Of a stretch of DNA of 64,000 bases, positions 51,603 through 59,821 are shown piece by piece; the first letter of the stretch is position 1, and each line of letters opens with the position of its first letter. A program made the translations under genes and the position numbers. The DNA comes from UBA7328 sp965247965 (GTDB taxonomy: Bacteria > Bacteroidota > Bacteroidia > Chitinophagales > Saprospiraceae): assembly GCA_965247965.1 (NCBI GenBank), contig OZ252053.1, positions 3,534,001 through 3,598,000 of the forward strand. Direction: 5' to 3'. The notes beneath the pieces were generated by a model. The model did no database searches. It worked only from the letters and a program-made list of their open reading frames with translations, and was not told where the DNA came from.

Positions 51603-53720
51603 TCAAGATTGCTCAACAATCTCAAAAAAATCCTCCTCCGTCCAAATTTCCACAGTACCCAAAGCCTCCGCTTTGGTAAGTTTAGAGCCAGCATTTTCGC
51701 CAACCACCAGAATGTTGAGTTTATTGGTCACCGCACTATTATTTTTAGCGCCTGCATTTTCAGCAAGCTCCTGGGCTTCTTTTCTTTTCAGTCGTTGTAA
51801 ACTGCCCGTAAATAGTATTGTTTTACCAATTAATGGCGAATCCGCTGAAATTACTTTTGGTTCGTCTTCTTCCGTTTGCGTCAGATTGACGCCGTAGGAT
51901 TCCATCCGTTCGAGCATTTCGATATTTGATTTATTAGAAAAATACTCCGTGACATTTTGGGCGACTACCGGGCCGATGTCATCGATTTCTACATATTTCT
52001 CTTCGTCCCAATCTTTTAATTCCAGGACGTGTTCGATCCTTTCTGCGAGGAGCTTGGAGGCTTTTTTCCCCAAGTGATGGATACTCAAACTATGCAATAA
52101 TTTTTGAATCGGATTTTTCCTGGCCGTATCAATTGCGGAGGCCAGTTTTTCTACAGATTTTTCGCCAAATCCTTCCAGCTCTTTTATGGGTTCATAGTCG
52201 AGTTTGTATATGTCACTGATGTCCTTGAGCCATTCCAGTTCGTAAAATTTTTCCACATAAGATTTTCCAAAGCCGTCGATATCCATGGCATCTTTGGAGA
52301 CGTGGAAGATCATTTTTTGTAAGAGTTGCGCTCCGCAATGACAGTCGGGACAACGCCAGGCGGCTTCCCCTTCTTCTTTTTTTAATTCAATATTGTATTC
52401 CGCACCGATCGGACAATGCGTAGGAAATTTTATGGGCTTTTCACTGCCGTTCCTTAGTTCAGGCAAAGATTTAGCGATATAGGGGATAACATCACCTGCC
52501 CGCTCGACGATCACTGTATCTCCTTTTCGTATATCTTTTGAAATAATGAATTCTTCATTATGAAGCGATATACTCGATACGGTGACTCCTGCCAAATGCA
52601 CCGGTTTTACTTTAGCAACCGGTGTTATCGAACCGATTTTACCTACTTGGTATTCGACGTCCAAAAGAATCGTCGTGCCTTGTTTTGCTTTGAATTTGAA
52701 AGCCGTTGCCCATCGTGGATGATGTGACGTGCTCCCGCAAAGATTTTGTAAAGCAATGTCGTTAAGCTTGATGACCATTCCGTCAATTTCATAGGGATAG
52801 TCGTCGCGTTTTGTCTCCCAGGATTCCACTTCCTTGATCACCTGTTCGATGTTTTTACAAACTCTTATTTCCTTAATTGCGATTTTAAACCCTAAAGAGG
52901 CGAGTGTTTCGAGTTGCCCGCTGTGTTTGGGAAGATCGGCCAGAATATCCTGATCATTTTTATCATGTGCATAGCCCAATTGAAAGATAAATGCCTCAAT
53001 CCCCCTATTTCTGGTCTCTATTGGGTTTTTTGTTCGAAGGCCGCCGGAAGCTGTGTTCCGAGGATTAGCAAACAAGGTTTCTCCAGCAGACTCTCTTTTT
53101 TCATTCATTTTTTTAAAATAGCCCTTTCGGATAACTGCCTCTCCTCTTAGTTCAGCTCTGTAGATATTGTGTTTTGAAAAAGCCGCCTTAAGTGGAACGG
53201 AGGACATGGCCTTGGCATTCGGTGTCATTTCTTCTCCCTCTTGTCCGTTGCCCCGTGTCGCTCCTCGCACCAGATAGTCATTTTCATAAAGCAGGGCTAT
53301 ACTGCCTCCGTCAAATTTAGGTTCAACCGTATATTCTATTTGCTTTTCATCTACTTGGGTAAGTTTTGCAATCTGATTGCGAAAATCTCTCAGGTCATCT
53401 GCATTATATGCATTTCCCAAAGAGAGCATCGGGACAAGATGGGTTACCGCAGGAAAATCAAGATTTAAGCCGCCCGCCACGCGATGCGTAGGAGAATCTT
53501 GTGTGATTTTATCGGGATGATCAGTTTCTAAGTTTCTCAGGTGATTGAATAATACGTCGTATTCCTGATCGCTTATCAGGGTGTCACTCAATGCATAATA
53601 CCTCCACTCGTGAAACCTCAATACATTTCTCAACCCTTCGATCTTGCTGACATCTGGGAGAGAAGCAAGGTACCTGTTTGTTTTGTCGATTAGTTTTTTT
53701 GTTTCCTCCTTTGAATACAT
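51603..53720 (-). CDS. ligA: NAD-dependent DNA ligase
   Basis: This 705-residue ligase seals nicks using NAD+. Its parts in order are the Ia domain (YYALSDTLISDQEYDVLF), the adenylation domain with the active lysine in VEPKFDGGSIALLYEN, and the OB-fold (VGSITPVAKVKPVHLAGV-like segment KIGSITPVAKVKPVHLAG). Then come a Cys4 zinc finger (HCPIGAEYN..AAWRCPDCHC), helix-hairpin-helix repeats (IDGFGKSYVEKFYELEW, ELEGFGEKSVEKLASAI) and a C-terminal BRCT domain (GKTILFTGSLQRLKRKEAQ). In the active site KxDG is KFDG, as usual. It is a complete, essential replication and repair gene. Confidence 0.97.
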   Translation of the reverse strand: MYSKEETKKLIDKTNRYLASLPDVSKIEGLRNVLRFHEWRYYALSDTLISDQEYDVLFNHLRNLETDHPDKITQDSPTHRVAGGLNLDFPAVTHLVPMLSLGNAYNADDLRDFRNQIAKLTQVDEKQIEYTVEPKFDGGSIALLYENDYLVRGATRGNGQEGEEMTPNAKAMSSVPLKAAFSKHNIYRAELRGEAVIRKGYFKKMNEKRESAGETLFANPRNTASGGLRTKNPIETRNRGIEAFIFQLGYAHDKNDQDILADLPKHSGQLETLASLGFKIAIKEIRVCKNIEQVIKEVESWETKRDDYPYEIDGMVIKLNDIALQNLCGSTSHHPRWATAFKFKAKQGTTILLDVEYQVGKIGSITPVAKVKPVHLAGVTVSSISLHNEEFIISKDIRKGDTVIVERAGDVIPYIAKSLPELRNGSEKPIKFPTHCPIGAEYNIELKKEEGEAAWRCPDCHCGAQLLQKMIFHVSKDAMDIDGFGKSYVEKFYELEWLKDISDIYKLDYEPIKELEGFGEKSVEKLASAIDTARKNPIQKLLHSLSIHHLGKKASKLLAERIEHVLELKDWDEEKYVEIDDIGPVVAQNVTEYFSNKSNIEMLERMESYGVNLTQTEEDEPKVISADSPLIGKTILFTGSLQRLKRKEAQELAENAGAKNNSAVTNKLNILVVGENAGSKLTKAEALGTVEIWTEEDFFEIVEQS

Positions 53721-53744
53721 AGAAGATTTTATCTTTCAACTAAA

Positions 53745-54299
53745 TTATTCCGAACTCCTGAAACTGTGTTCAGGATATTTGCCTTTTACTCCTTCAAACA
53801 TTTTTTCAATTTCCGGTATCTCCTTTTTTGCATCACCACTGGGATAAATGAAATCTTTGAAAGTGATTTGTTTATTGCCGTAATCAAAAAGAATGGGCAG
53901 TATCGGCACTTTAGCGCCGTAAGCTATATGATAGAATCCTGTCTTGAATTTGTCTACTCCTTTCCTTGTTCCTTCCGGTGTGATTATGATGCGATGATTT
54001 TTCCTTCTTCTAAAATCTTCGATGACGTGGTGGACAAATCTTGTGCTTCTGTGGCGTACTATAGGTACGGCTCCGAGCGCCCTCAACAACCAACTCAATG
54101 GTGGAAAAAATATATCAGATTTTACATAAAAACTAGATTTTATATTCAGCCCAAATTTCAGAAAAAGTCCTATTGGCACATCCCAATTGGAAGTATGTGG
54201 AGCTACGATTATGACGAAGCTTTTATCATTGCCCGGATACTCGCCTTTATATTTCCAGCCAATGACCTGAAAGAGAAACTTTCCCAAAATCGACATCAT
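53745..54299 (-). CDS. 1-acyl-sn-glycerol-3-phosphate acyltransferase-like protein
   Basis: This 184-residue PlsC-family acyltransferase has the catalytic HX4D motif in IVAPHTSNWDVPIGLF and the acceptor-binding IITPEGTRKGVDKFKTGF. There are one or two hydrophobic N-terminal stretches. The HTSNWD form and short length are typical of the subgroup whose acyl acceptor is unproven (phosphatidic acid or another lipid). It is 25 nt downstream of the ligA start on the same strand, so it probably precedes ligA in one transcript. Confidence 0.88.
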   Translation of the reverse strand: MMSILGKFLFQVIGWKYKGEYPGNDKSFVIIVAPHTSNWDVPIGLFLKFGLNIKSSFYVKSDIFFPPLSWLLRALGAVPIVRHRSTRFVHHVIEDFRRRKNHRIIITPEGTRKGVDKFKTGFYHIAYGAKVPILPILFDYGNKQITFKDFIYPSGDAKKEIPEIEKMFEGVKGKYPEHSFRSSE

Positions 54300-54470
54300 A
54301 CCTCCTGCTGTTTTGACAAAAGTGAAAAATTAGAGGCTCATTTTTATGACATTATGGTGAAAATTGAGTTTTGTACATAGCTTACTTGTAAAATTTCATA
54401 TCAGTTTTGTCCTTGATCAAATTAAACGTTTGAATATCCAATTCGTCTAAGAACCGAACGCAATAAAGAA

Positions 54471-55028
54471 GTGAGGCCTGAATGCCAGAATACAGATCAA
54501 CAAATTTTACGATTGATCCAACTTGAAAACAAGATGGAAGAAGGATTCCGGCTATTGATGAGTGAGCATCAGGAGAGGATTTACGCCCAGGTACGAGGGA
54601 TGGTGCAAAGTCACGAAGATGCGGCGGATGTGGTGCAGAACATTTTTATAAAGGTATATGGAGCAATAAAGGGCTTTGAAGGCAAATCGAAAATATCAAC
54701 ATGGCTCTATCGAATTGCTGCAAATGAATCTCTTACTTTTTTAAAACGAAATCAGAAAAGACAAACATCGAGCAATAGTTACGAACATTTGGCCCTGGTG
54801 AAAGCAGATGTTTTCGTGGAAGAATCTGAGATCACCGCATTACTGAAAAATGCAATACAGAATTTGCCGGAAAGGCAAAAAATGATCTTCAATCTAAGAT
54901 ATTTTGATGAATTGACGTACGATGAAATGAGCAGGATTCTCAATGTTAAAACCGGAGGATTGAAAGCTTCTTTTCATCACGCAGTAAAAAAAATCGAAGC
55001 ATACGTAAAAGAAAACCAGGTAACATGA
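54471..55028 (+). CDS. ECF-type RNA polymerase sigma factor
   Basis: This 185-residue sigma-70 family protein has region 2 (HQERIYAQVRGMVQSHEDAADVVQNIFIKVYGAIKGF..STWLYRIAANESLTFLKR) and region 4 (LPERQKMIFNLRYFDELTYDEMSRILNVKTGGLKASFHHAVKK). The GTG start at 54471 gives the usual leader DQQILRLIQLENKMEEGFRLL, while a later ATG would cut into region 2. It is followed by a membrane protein and a periplasmic protein gene, the usual sigma/anti-sigma/stress-sensor layout of Bacteroidota. Confidence 0.92.
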   Translation: MRPECQNTDQQILRLIQLENKMEEGFRLLMSEHQERIYAQVRGMVQSHEDAADVVQNIFIKVYGAIKGFEGKSKISTWLYRIAANESLTFLKRNQKRQTSSNSYEHLALVKADVFVEESEITALLKNAIQNLPERQKMIFNLRYFDELTYDEMSRILNVKTGGLKASFHHAVKKIEAYVKENQVT

Positions 55029-55035
55029 AACCGAC

Positions 55036-55084
55036 ATGATTAAAATTATTATTAGACAGACAAGGGAATAATAATTTTAATCAT
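55036..55084. promoter_or_regulatory. 18-bp perfect inverted repeat between sigma and anti-sigma genes
   Basis: ATGATTAAAATTATTATT (55036-55053) and AATAATAATTTTAATCAT (55067-55084) are perfect reverse complements with a 13-nt loop. It would form a long AT stem in the operon mRNA and could tune the sigma to anti-sigma ratio, stabilise RNA or be a transposon-derived remnant. Confidence 0.55.
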
Positions 55085-55126
55085 CAAAGGTTCGATGTGA
55101 CCTATAAAGACCATAAAAATCAACAC

Positions 55127-55576
55127 ATGAATGAAGAATTAAGAAATGAACTGAGAGGGAGTATTCTGGAAAGGGTCGATAAGGAGGATTTAGTGAATCC
55201 TGCTCCAGATGGATTTTTTGATAGCCTTGCCGATGATGTGTTGAATAAAGTGGAAAAAGCATCTCCGGGAAATGGCAGGATCAGGTTCATGACTATGAAT
55301 GTCATTGCCGCAGCTGCCTCACTATTGATGCTCGTAGGTGTCTTTTATATCTGTTCGCCTGAGGCGTCAGATAAGGAATTGTTTGAAAATGCCGAAAGGG
55401 AGGATTTGATCGAATTTGCCATGAATGAAGTGGATTTGGAAGAATTGGAAGCCGAGCATTTTCGGGATTGGGAATACTCATTTTCGCTCTCGACTTTAAG
55501 CACAGAGGAGATCGGCGATTACCTGGAAAACGATCTGGAAAATATTGATTTAGAATACATTAACGAATACTTATAA
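55127..55576 (+). CDS. Putative anti-sigma factor (single-pass membrane protein)
   Basis: From the ATG at 55127 the product is 149 residues, with an acidic N-terminal cytoplasmic part (EELRNELRGSILERVDKEDL, then DGFFDSLADDVLNKVEKA). One TM segment follows (about residues 55-75, MNVIAAAASLLMLVGVFYIC), then an acidic periplasmic tail ending in EEIGDYLENDLENIDLEYIN. Position after an ECF sigma gene and the topology suggest an anti-sigma factor. No zinc HxxxCxxC signature is present, so it is not the ZAS type. A GTG at 55097 is an alternative start. Confidence 0.7.
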   Translation: MNEELRNELRGSILERVDKEDLVNPAPDGFFDSLADDVLNKVEKASPGNGRIRFMTMNVIAAAASLLMLVGVFYICSPEASDKELFENAEREDLIEFAMNEVDLEELEAEHFRDWEYSFSLSTLSTEEIGDYLENDLENIDLEYINEYL

Positions 55577-55586
55577 CACACTAATT

Positions 55587-56027
55587 ATGAAAACCAATCT
55601 ATTCATTTTGTTTGCGATTCTATTTTTAATGACTGTGGTAGAAGTGGACGCCCAACACAGGTTTAAAAACAAGAGAGCAGAACGTGTAGAATCTATGAAA
55701 GTCGCGTTCCTTTCTCAAAAAATGGATCTCACACCTGAAGAAGCTATGGTATTCTGGCCGGTCTATAATGAACTGCGCGAAAAACTCGAAGAGCTGCAAA
55801 GAGAACATAAAATAAAGGAACTCCAGGTCAGGGGAGAAGAAGAATCGGCGGCCAGAGAGATTATCTATCTCAATCTGGCTAATGAACAAAAGAAGCTGGA
55901 TCTCCATAAGGAGTATTTTGAAAAACTGTTTGACATCATTTCCGCACGCAAGGTGATTTTATTGAAGACTGCCGAGGATCAGTTCAGAAGAGAGCTCTTG
56001 AAGGAAATTAGGAATAGAAACGGGTAG
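55587..56027 (+). CDS. Periplasmic Spy/CpxP-like helical protein
   Basis: This 146-residue protein has a signal peptide (MKTNLFILFAILFLMTVVEVDA). The mature part is mostly charged helix with the phrase SQKMDLTPEEAMVFWPVYNELREKL, seen in small periplasmic proteins that follow ECF sigma/anti-sigma pairs. By resemblance to Spy/CpxP (LTxEE-type repeats) it may be a chaperone or stress sensor. It lies 10 nt after the anti-sigma gene, so it is in the same operon. Confidence 0.78.
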   Translation: MKTNLFILFAILFLMTVVEVDAQHRFKNKRAERVESMKVAFLSQKMDLTPEEAMVFWPVYNELREKLEELQREHKIKELQVRGEEESAAREIIYLNLANEQKKLDLHKEYFEKLFDIISARKVILLKTAEDQFRRELLKEIRNRNG

Positions 56028-56405
56028 CTTCGACTTCTTACCGGTTCAACAAGCGGTCACTCGGCTGCCCCAAAATATAAGAGCTTTGACGACTGAGCGA
56101 TAAGCGGAGTTGATCTGTTTTTTACACATTTCATTTTATGCTCCTTATTTCATTTTATTCTTATGCGGAAAGCGTAGAGCAAGAGCAAATTATATATAAT
56201 ATTTTCCTTCTACTTTATAGTCTCCTGGCACAATGTCAATTTTCATATATTATATTTTTTAATGTCTAAATATTTGTTCTTCACCATATTGTAACAAATT
56301 ATAATATCTTAAAATTTGTACATGTTGATAAGTTTTTTGCCAAAAAATGCACTAGGTAAGAAATCTATTTATTTATATTCGCAGGGTTAATACTTAATCC
56401 CTGAG
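56028..56405. other. 378-bp gene-free region
   Basis: This is AT-rich with short repeats of ATTTCATTTTA near 56130-56160. TATATTCG at 56374-56381 is one base off a -7 box and lies 25 nt before the next start. No -33 TTG at normal distance, no gene and no strong hairpin were seen. Confidence 0.4.
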
Positions 56406-57830
56406 ATGAGTAAGATGACAGAACGAACAAGGATCTCCCCCTCCTTGCTTAATCTCATAACTGATTTTGAGCACGGTCTTAAAAAGGGCAAGAAAGCCAA
56501 CCTTGACGAAAGGTCGTATTTAAGCATCGTTTCTTTTTACGAAGATGAGAATCAATTAGGAAAAGCCTTGGAAGTATTAGGAAGGGCCATAACCCAATAC
56601 CAATACAATTCTGATTTTCTCAAAGAAAAATCTAGGTTGCTTCTTAAGCTACGAAGGTTTGAGGAAGCTCATATTGCTCTGAATCGAGCAGAAATTTTAG
56701 CTCCTTTTAAGGTGGATATCTTGCTTTTGCGCGCAAGTATATTGGCTGTTCAAAATAAATTTGACTACGCCTATGACATCATTGATGATGTAAAATCCTA
56801 CGCCAAAAAAGACGAAAAAGTAGCGGTGCTCATCACAGAGGCATTGGTCGCAGAGATGGCAGCTGACTATGAACTCATGTTCCAGGTGTTGAAAAGAGCA
56901 TTAATTCTGAACCCTCAAAATGAGGAAGCACTTCTGCTTATGAGAAGTGCTATCAACCAAACCAAGCACTATGAAGAAAGTATACTTATCCACCGAGTTA
57001 TTATTGAAAATCACCCATACACAGCCCTTGCATGGTACAACTTGGGACATTCTTTTGCATCTCTCCCCAGACCCGAGTACGAAGCAGCCATTGACGCATT
57101 AGAGTACGCATTTCTCATCGATGAAGAATTTGAAGATGCTTATTATGACTGTGCAGAATTTTGCATGGATGAAAATGAATACTTAAGGGCCGAGATCATC
57201 CTCGCTGAGGCTATTGCCAAATTCGAAATCAATTACGACGCTCTATACAACATATCGATCTGCAGGTATAAGTTAGGAAAGATCGAAGAAGCGAAAAGAT
57301 CACTCTTCGAAGCAATGCAATTGGAGCCCTATTGTGAGGAATTGTATTTTTTGCTAGCCAAATGCTATATCAAGGATCAGGATTGGGTAGGTGCAATAAA
57401 AACACTCGAATCCGCGATCGACCTTGAAGATCAAATCGATGAATACTATTACTATCTGGCGAAAATGTACGAACGCATTGATAAAATGGCAAAGGCGAAT
57501 ACATTTTATAGAAAAGCGGCATTTGTAGGAGAAGAGCAGTCTTTCTATTGGGAAGAATACATTATGTTTTTGTTGCGAAGAGGAAATCTCAACGTAGCAG
57601 AAAAATATATCAAAATATCGGCCATCCACACTTATTCTTCAAAAATTGCTTATCTGGATATCGCTAGTAAGTTGCTCAAAGGTGAACGATCCGCGGGACT
57701 TCAGCTTCTTACTGAACTCATCCAGGAAGAATTCGAAGGCAATGATATCTTACTCAATGTCGACGAGAGAATCAAGAAAGATAAAGACGTCCTTTCCATT
57801 ATCAATTACTACGGTAAAGAGAACAACTAA
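56406..57830 (+). CDS. Tetratricopeptide-repeat protein
   Basis: This 474-residue protein is built almost wholly of TPR-like helical pairs (LGKALEVLGRAITQYQYN, FEEAHIALNRAEILAP, NYDALYNISICRYKLGKIEEAKRSLFEAMQLEP, WVGAIKTLESAIDLE). It has no signal peptide. It is a scaffold for protein interactions in the cytoplasm, with no specific partner known. A terminator hairpin and then a second TPR-containing gene follow. Confidence 0.88.
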   Translation: MSKMTERTRISPSLLNLITDFEHGLKKGKKANLDERSYLSIVSFYEDENQLGKALEVLGRAITQYQYNSDFLKEKSRLLLKLRRFEEAHIALNRAEILAPFKVDILLLRASILAVQNKFDYAYDIIDDVKSYAKKDEKVAVLITEALVAEMAADYELMFQVLKRALILNPQNEEALLLMRSAINQTKHYEESILIHRVIIENHPYTALAWYNLGHSFASLPRPEYEAAIDALEYAFLIDEEFEDAYYDCAEFCMDENEYLRAEIILAEAIAKFEINYDALYNISICRYKLGKIEEAKRSLFEAMQLEPYCEELYFLLAKCYIKDQDWVGAIKTLESAIDLEDQIDEYYYYLAKMYERIDKMAKANTFYRKAAFVGEEQSFYWEEYIMFLLRRGNLNVAEKYIKISAIHTYSSKIAYLDIASKLLKGERSAGLQLLTELIQEEFEGNDILLNVDERIKKDKDVLSIINYYGKENN

Positions 57831-57865
57831 GAAAAACTCAATGTTTTTTTGGTAACCAAAACACG

Positions 57866-57894
57866 GCCGTTTGTACACACAAACGGCTTTTTTT
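57866..57894 (+). terminator. Intrinsic terminator after the TPR gene
   Basis: GCCGTTTGT and ACAAACGGC form a perfect 9-bp stem with a 4-nt loop, followed directly by T7. It separates the TPR gene from the membrane glycosyltransferase gene 10 nt further on. Confidence 0.85.
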
Positions 57895-57903
57895 GTTTAA
57901 ATA

Positions 57904-59814
57904 ATGGCAAAAAAATCACTAGACACGGATTACTTTTATCGTTATTCAGGGTATTTCCCTTATGTCATTTTTGCCACGTCTGTGCTCCTTTACCTGAATA
58001 CTCTTGGCCATGAATATACCCAGGACGACGCCATCGCCATTCATAACAATCAATTTACTAAGGCCGGCTTAAGTGGTATTGGTGACATATTTTCAACAGA
58101 CAGTTTTCATGGCTTTTTTGGTGAGAAAAAAGGTTTGCTATCGGGTGGACGGTATAGACCCTTGACTTTGGCGTACTTTGCAATTTTATGGGATCTCTTC
58201 GGAGAAAATGCGTTCGTTGGCCATTTTTCTAACGTGCTGATGTACGGCTTCCTTTGTCTTTTGATCTATTACTTTTTAAACATTATTAAGCCTTGGAAAG
58301 CAGAAAAGAAAACCCGCTTTTGGGCATTTATTGGAGCTTTGATTTTCGCCGTCCACCCTACTCACACGGAAGTGGTAGCCAATATCAAAGGGTTGGATGA
58401 GATCTGGAGTTTGGGCTTAGGGCTTTTAGCAGCCATATTTACGTTCAGATATGTAGATGAAAGAAACCGATATTTTTTTCTCTTTCCGGGATTATTCTTA
58501 TTCCTGGCTTTGCTTTCCAAAGAAAATTCTATTGCTTTTCTTGGCATTATCCCGTTAAGTCTTTGGTTTTTGCGTAGAACTTCCTTTAAGATATCAATTC
58601 CAATATTCGCTATGCTGGTACTTTTCACAGGAGTTTATGTAATTCTGCGAACCTCAATTGTTGGACTACCTGGAGGTAGTGAACCACTTGAGATGATGAA
58701 TAACCCATTTATGAAAATGGAGAATGGAGTATACTACCCATTTAGCTTAAGCGAGCGATGGGCGACGACTATTTATGGCCTTGGAAAATATGTACAGCTT
58801 CTATTTTTCCCACATCCGTTGACTCACGATTATTATCCCAGACATTTTGATGTAATGACTTTTTCCAACCCGGCTGTCCTCTTTGCATTGGCAATGAATG
58901 TTATGATCATTTTATTCGCCCTAATCGACTTTTCGAAAAAAACATTAATCAGTTTTTCCGGACTATTTTATTTATTAAGTATCGGCTTAACCTCTAATAT
59001 TTTATTCCCTATTGGCACCCACCTTTCCGAGCGGTTTCTATTTACACCTTCTCTAGCATTTGCCATGCTTATTAGCGGCCTTGCAATTAACTTTTATCGG
59101 CCCAAACGCATTGTTCCGATCATCGGCGCATTGGCCTTGTTAATCGTTCTTTTTTCAATTAAGACAATAACGAGAACCGCAGTTTGGAAAAACGATTTCG
59201 TGTTATTCACCACCGACGTTCAGACATCCCCGAATAGCGCCAAGATACGAAATGCAGCCGGAGGAGCACTTCTCACCCGCGCAAGTGAATTACAAAATGA
59301 AAGCGAGGCAAAGAACATTCGTATGCAAGCAAAGTCACATTTGCAAAAGGCTCTTAAAATCCATCCTAATTATAAAAATGCTCATTTACTTTTGGGTAAC
59401 GCATATTTTGGTCTTGATGAATACGAATCGGCAATATTATCCTACGAAAGAGCATTGAAACTAGACCCTAATTATAAAATAGCAGAGCAAAACCTGGTGT
59501 TAACTTATAGAGAAGGTGGGCGCTACGAAGGATCGGTAAATGGAAATATTAATAAAGCCATCCAATATTTATTAAAAGCGGATGTGCTAGATCCCGGAAA
59601 TTACGAAACAATCAGTCTACTCGGAATTGCATATGGTAACGGTGGACAGCATAGAAAAGCTCTCGATTATTTCCAAAATGCATTGAACATACAGCCCGAA
59701 AATGCAAGAGCTCATCTAAATTTGAGCAGCGCTTATAGGAATATGGGAAATATCGAACAAAGTGAATTTTACACTCAAAAGGCAAAACAAATAGATCCTG
59801 CAATCCGAAATTAA
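57904..59814 (+). CDS. TMTC-like membrane glycosyltransferase with C-terminal TPRs
   Basis: This 636-residue polytopic protein has about ten TM helices up to residue 420 with GT-C features. EYTQDDAIAIHNNQF near residue 40 supplies the first-loop DD, and HPTHTEVVANIKGLDEIWSL matches the HPxHTEAVA box of TMTC (DUF1736) and PMT-type O-mannosyltransferases. Residues 460-630 are TPRs (YKNAHLLLGNAYFGLDEYESAILSYERALKLDP, HRKALDYFQNALNIQPENARAHLNLSSAYRNMG). It is likely a polyprenyl-phosphate-sugar-dependent O-glycosyltransferase for exported proteins, an inference from animal and bacterial relatives. It is followed by the GH3 fusion gene after 7 nt. Confidence 0.85.
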   Translation: MAKKSLDTDYFYRYSGYFPYVIFATSVLLYLNTLGHEYTQDDAIAIHNNQFTKAGLSGIGDIFSTDSFHGFFGEKKGLLSGGRYRPLTLAYFAILWDLFGENAFVGHFSNVLMYGFLCLLIYYFLNIIKPWKAEKKTRFWAFIGALIFAVHPTHTEVVANIKGLDEIWSLGLGLLAAIFTFRYVDERNRYFFLFPGLFLFLALLSKENSIAFLGIIPLSLWFLRRTSFKISIPIFAMLVLFTGVYVILRTSIVGLPGGSEPLEMMNNPFMKMENGVYYPFSLSERWATTIYGLGKYVQLLFFPHPLTHDYYPRHFDVMTFSNPAVLFALAMNVMIILFALIDFSKKTLISFSGLFYLLSIGLTSNILFPIGTHLSERFLFTPSLAFAMLISGLAINFYRPKRIVPIIGALALLIVLFSIKTITRTAVWKNDFVLFTTDVQTSPNSAKIRNAAGGALLTRASELQNESEAKNIRMQAKSHLQKALKIHPNYKNAHLLLGNAYFGLDEYESAILSYERALKLDPNYKIAEQNLVLTYREGGRYEGSVNGNINKAIQYLLKADVLDPGNYETISLLGIAYGNGGQHRKALDYFQNALNIQPENARAHLNLSSAYRNMGNIEQSEFYTQKAKQIDPAIRN

Positions 59815-59821
59815 GAAAGCG

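Noticed and set aside
53766..54380. A 204-codon open frame on the plus strand
   Set aside because: It is antisense to the PlsC-like acyltransferase, which has HX4D and PEGTR motifs. There is no independent support.
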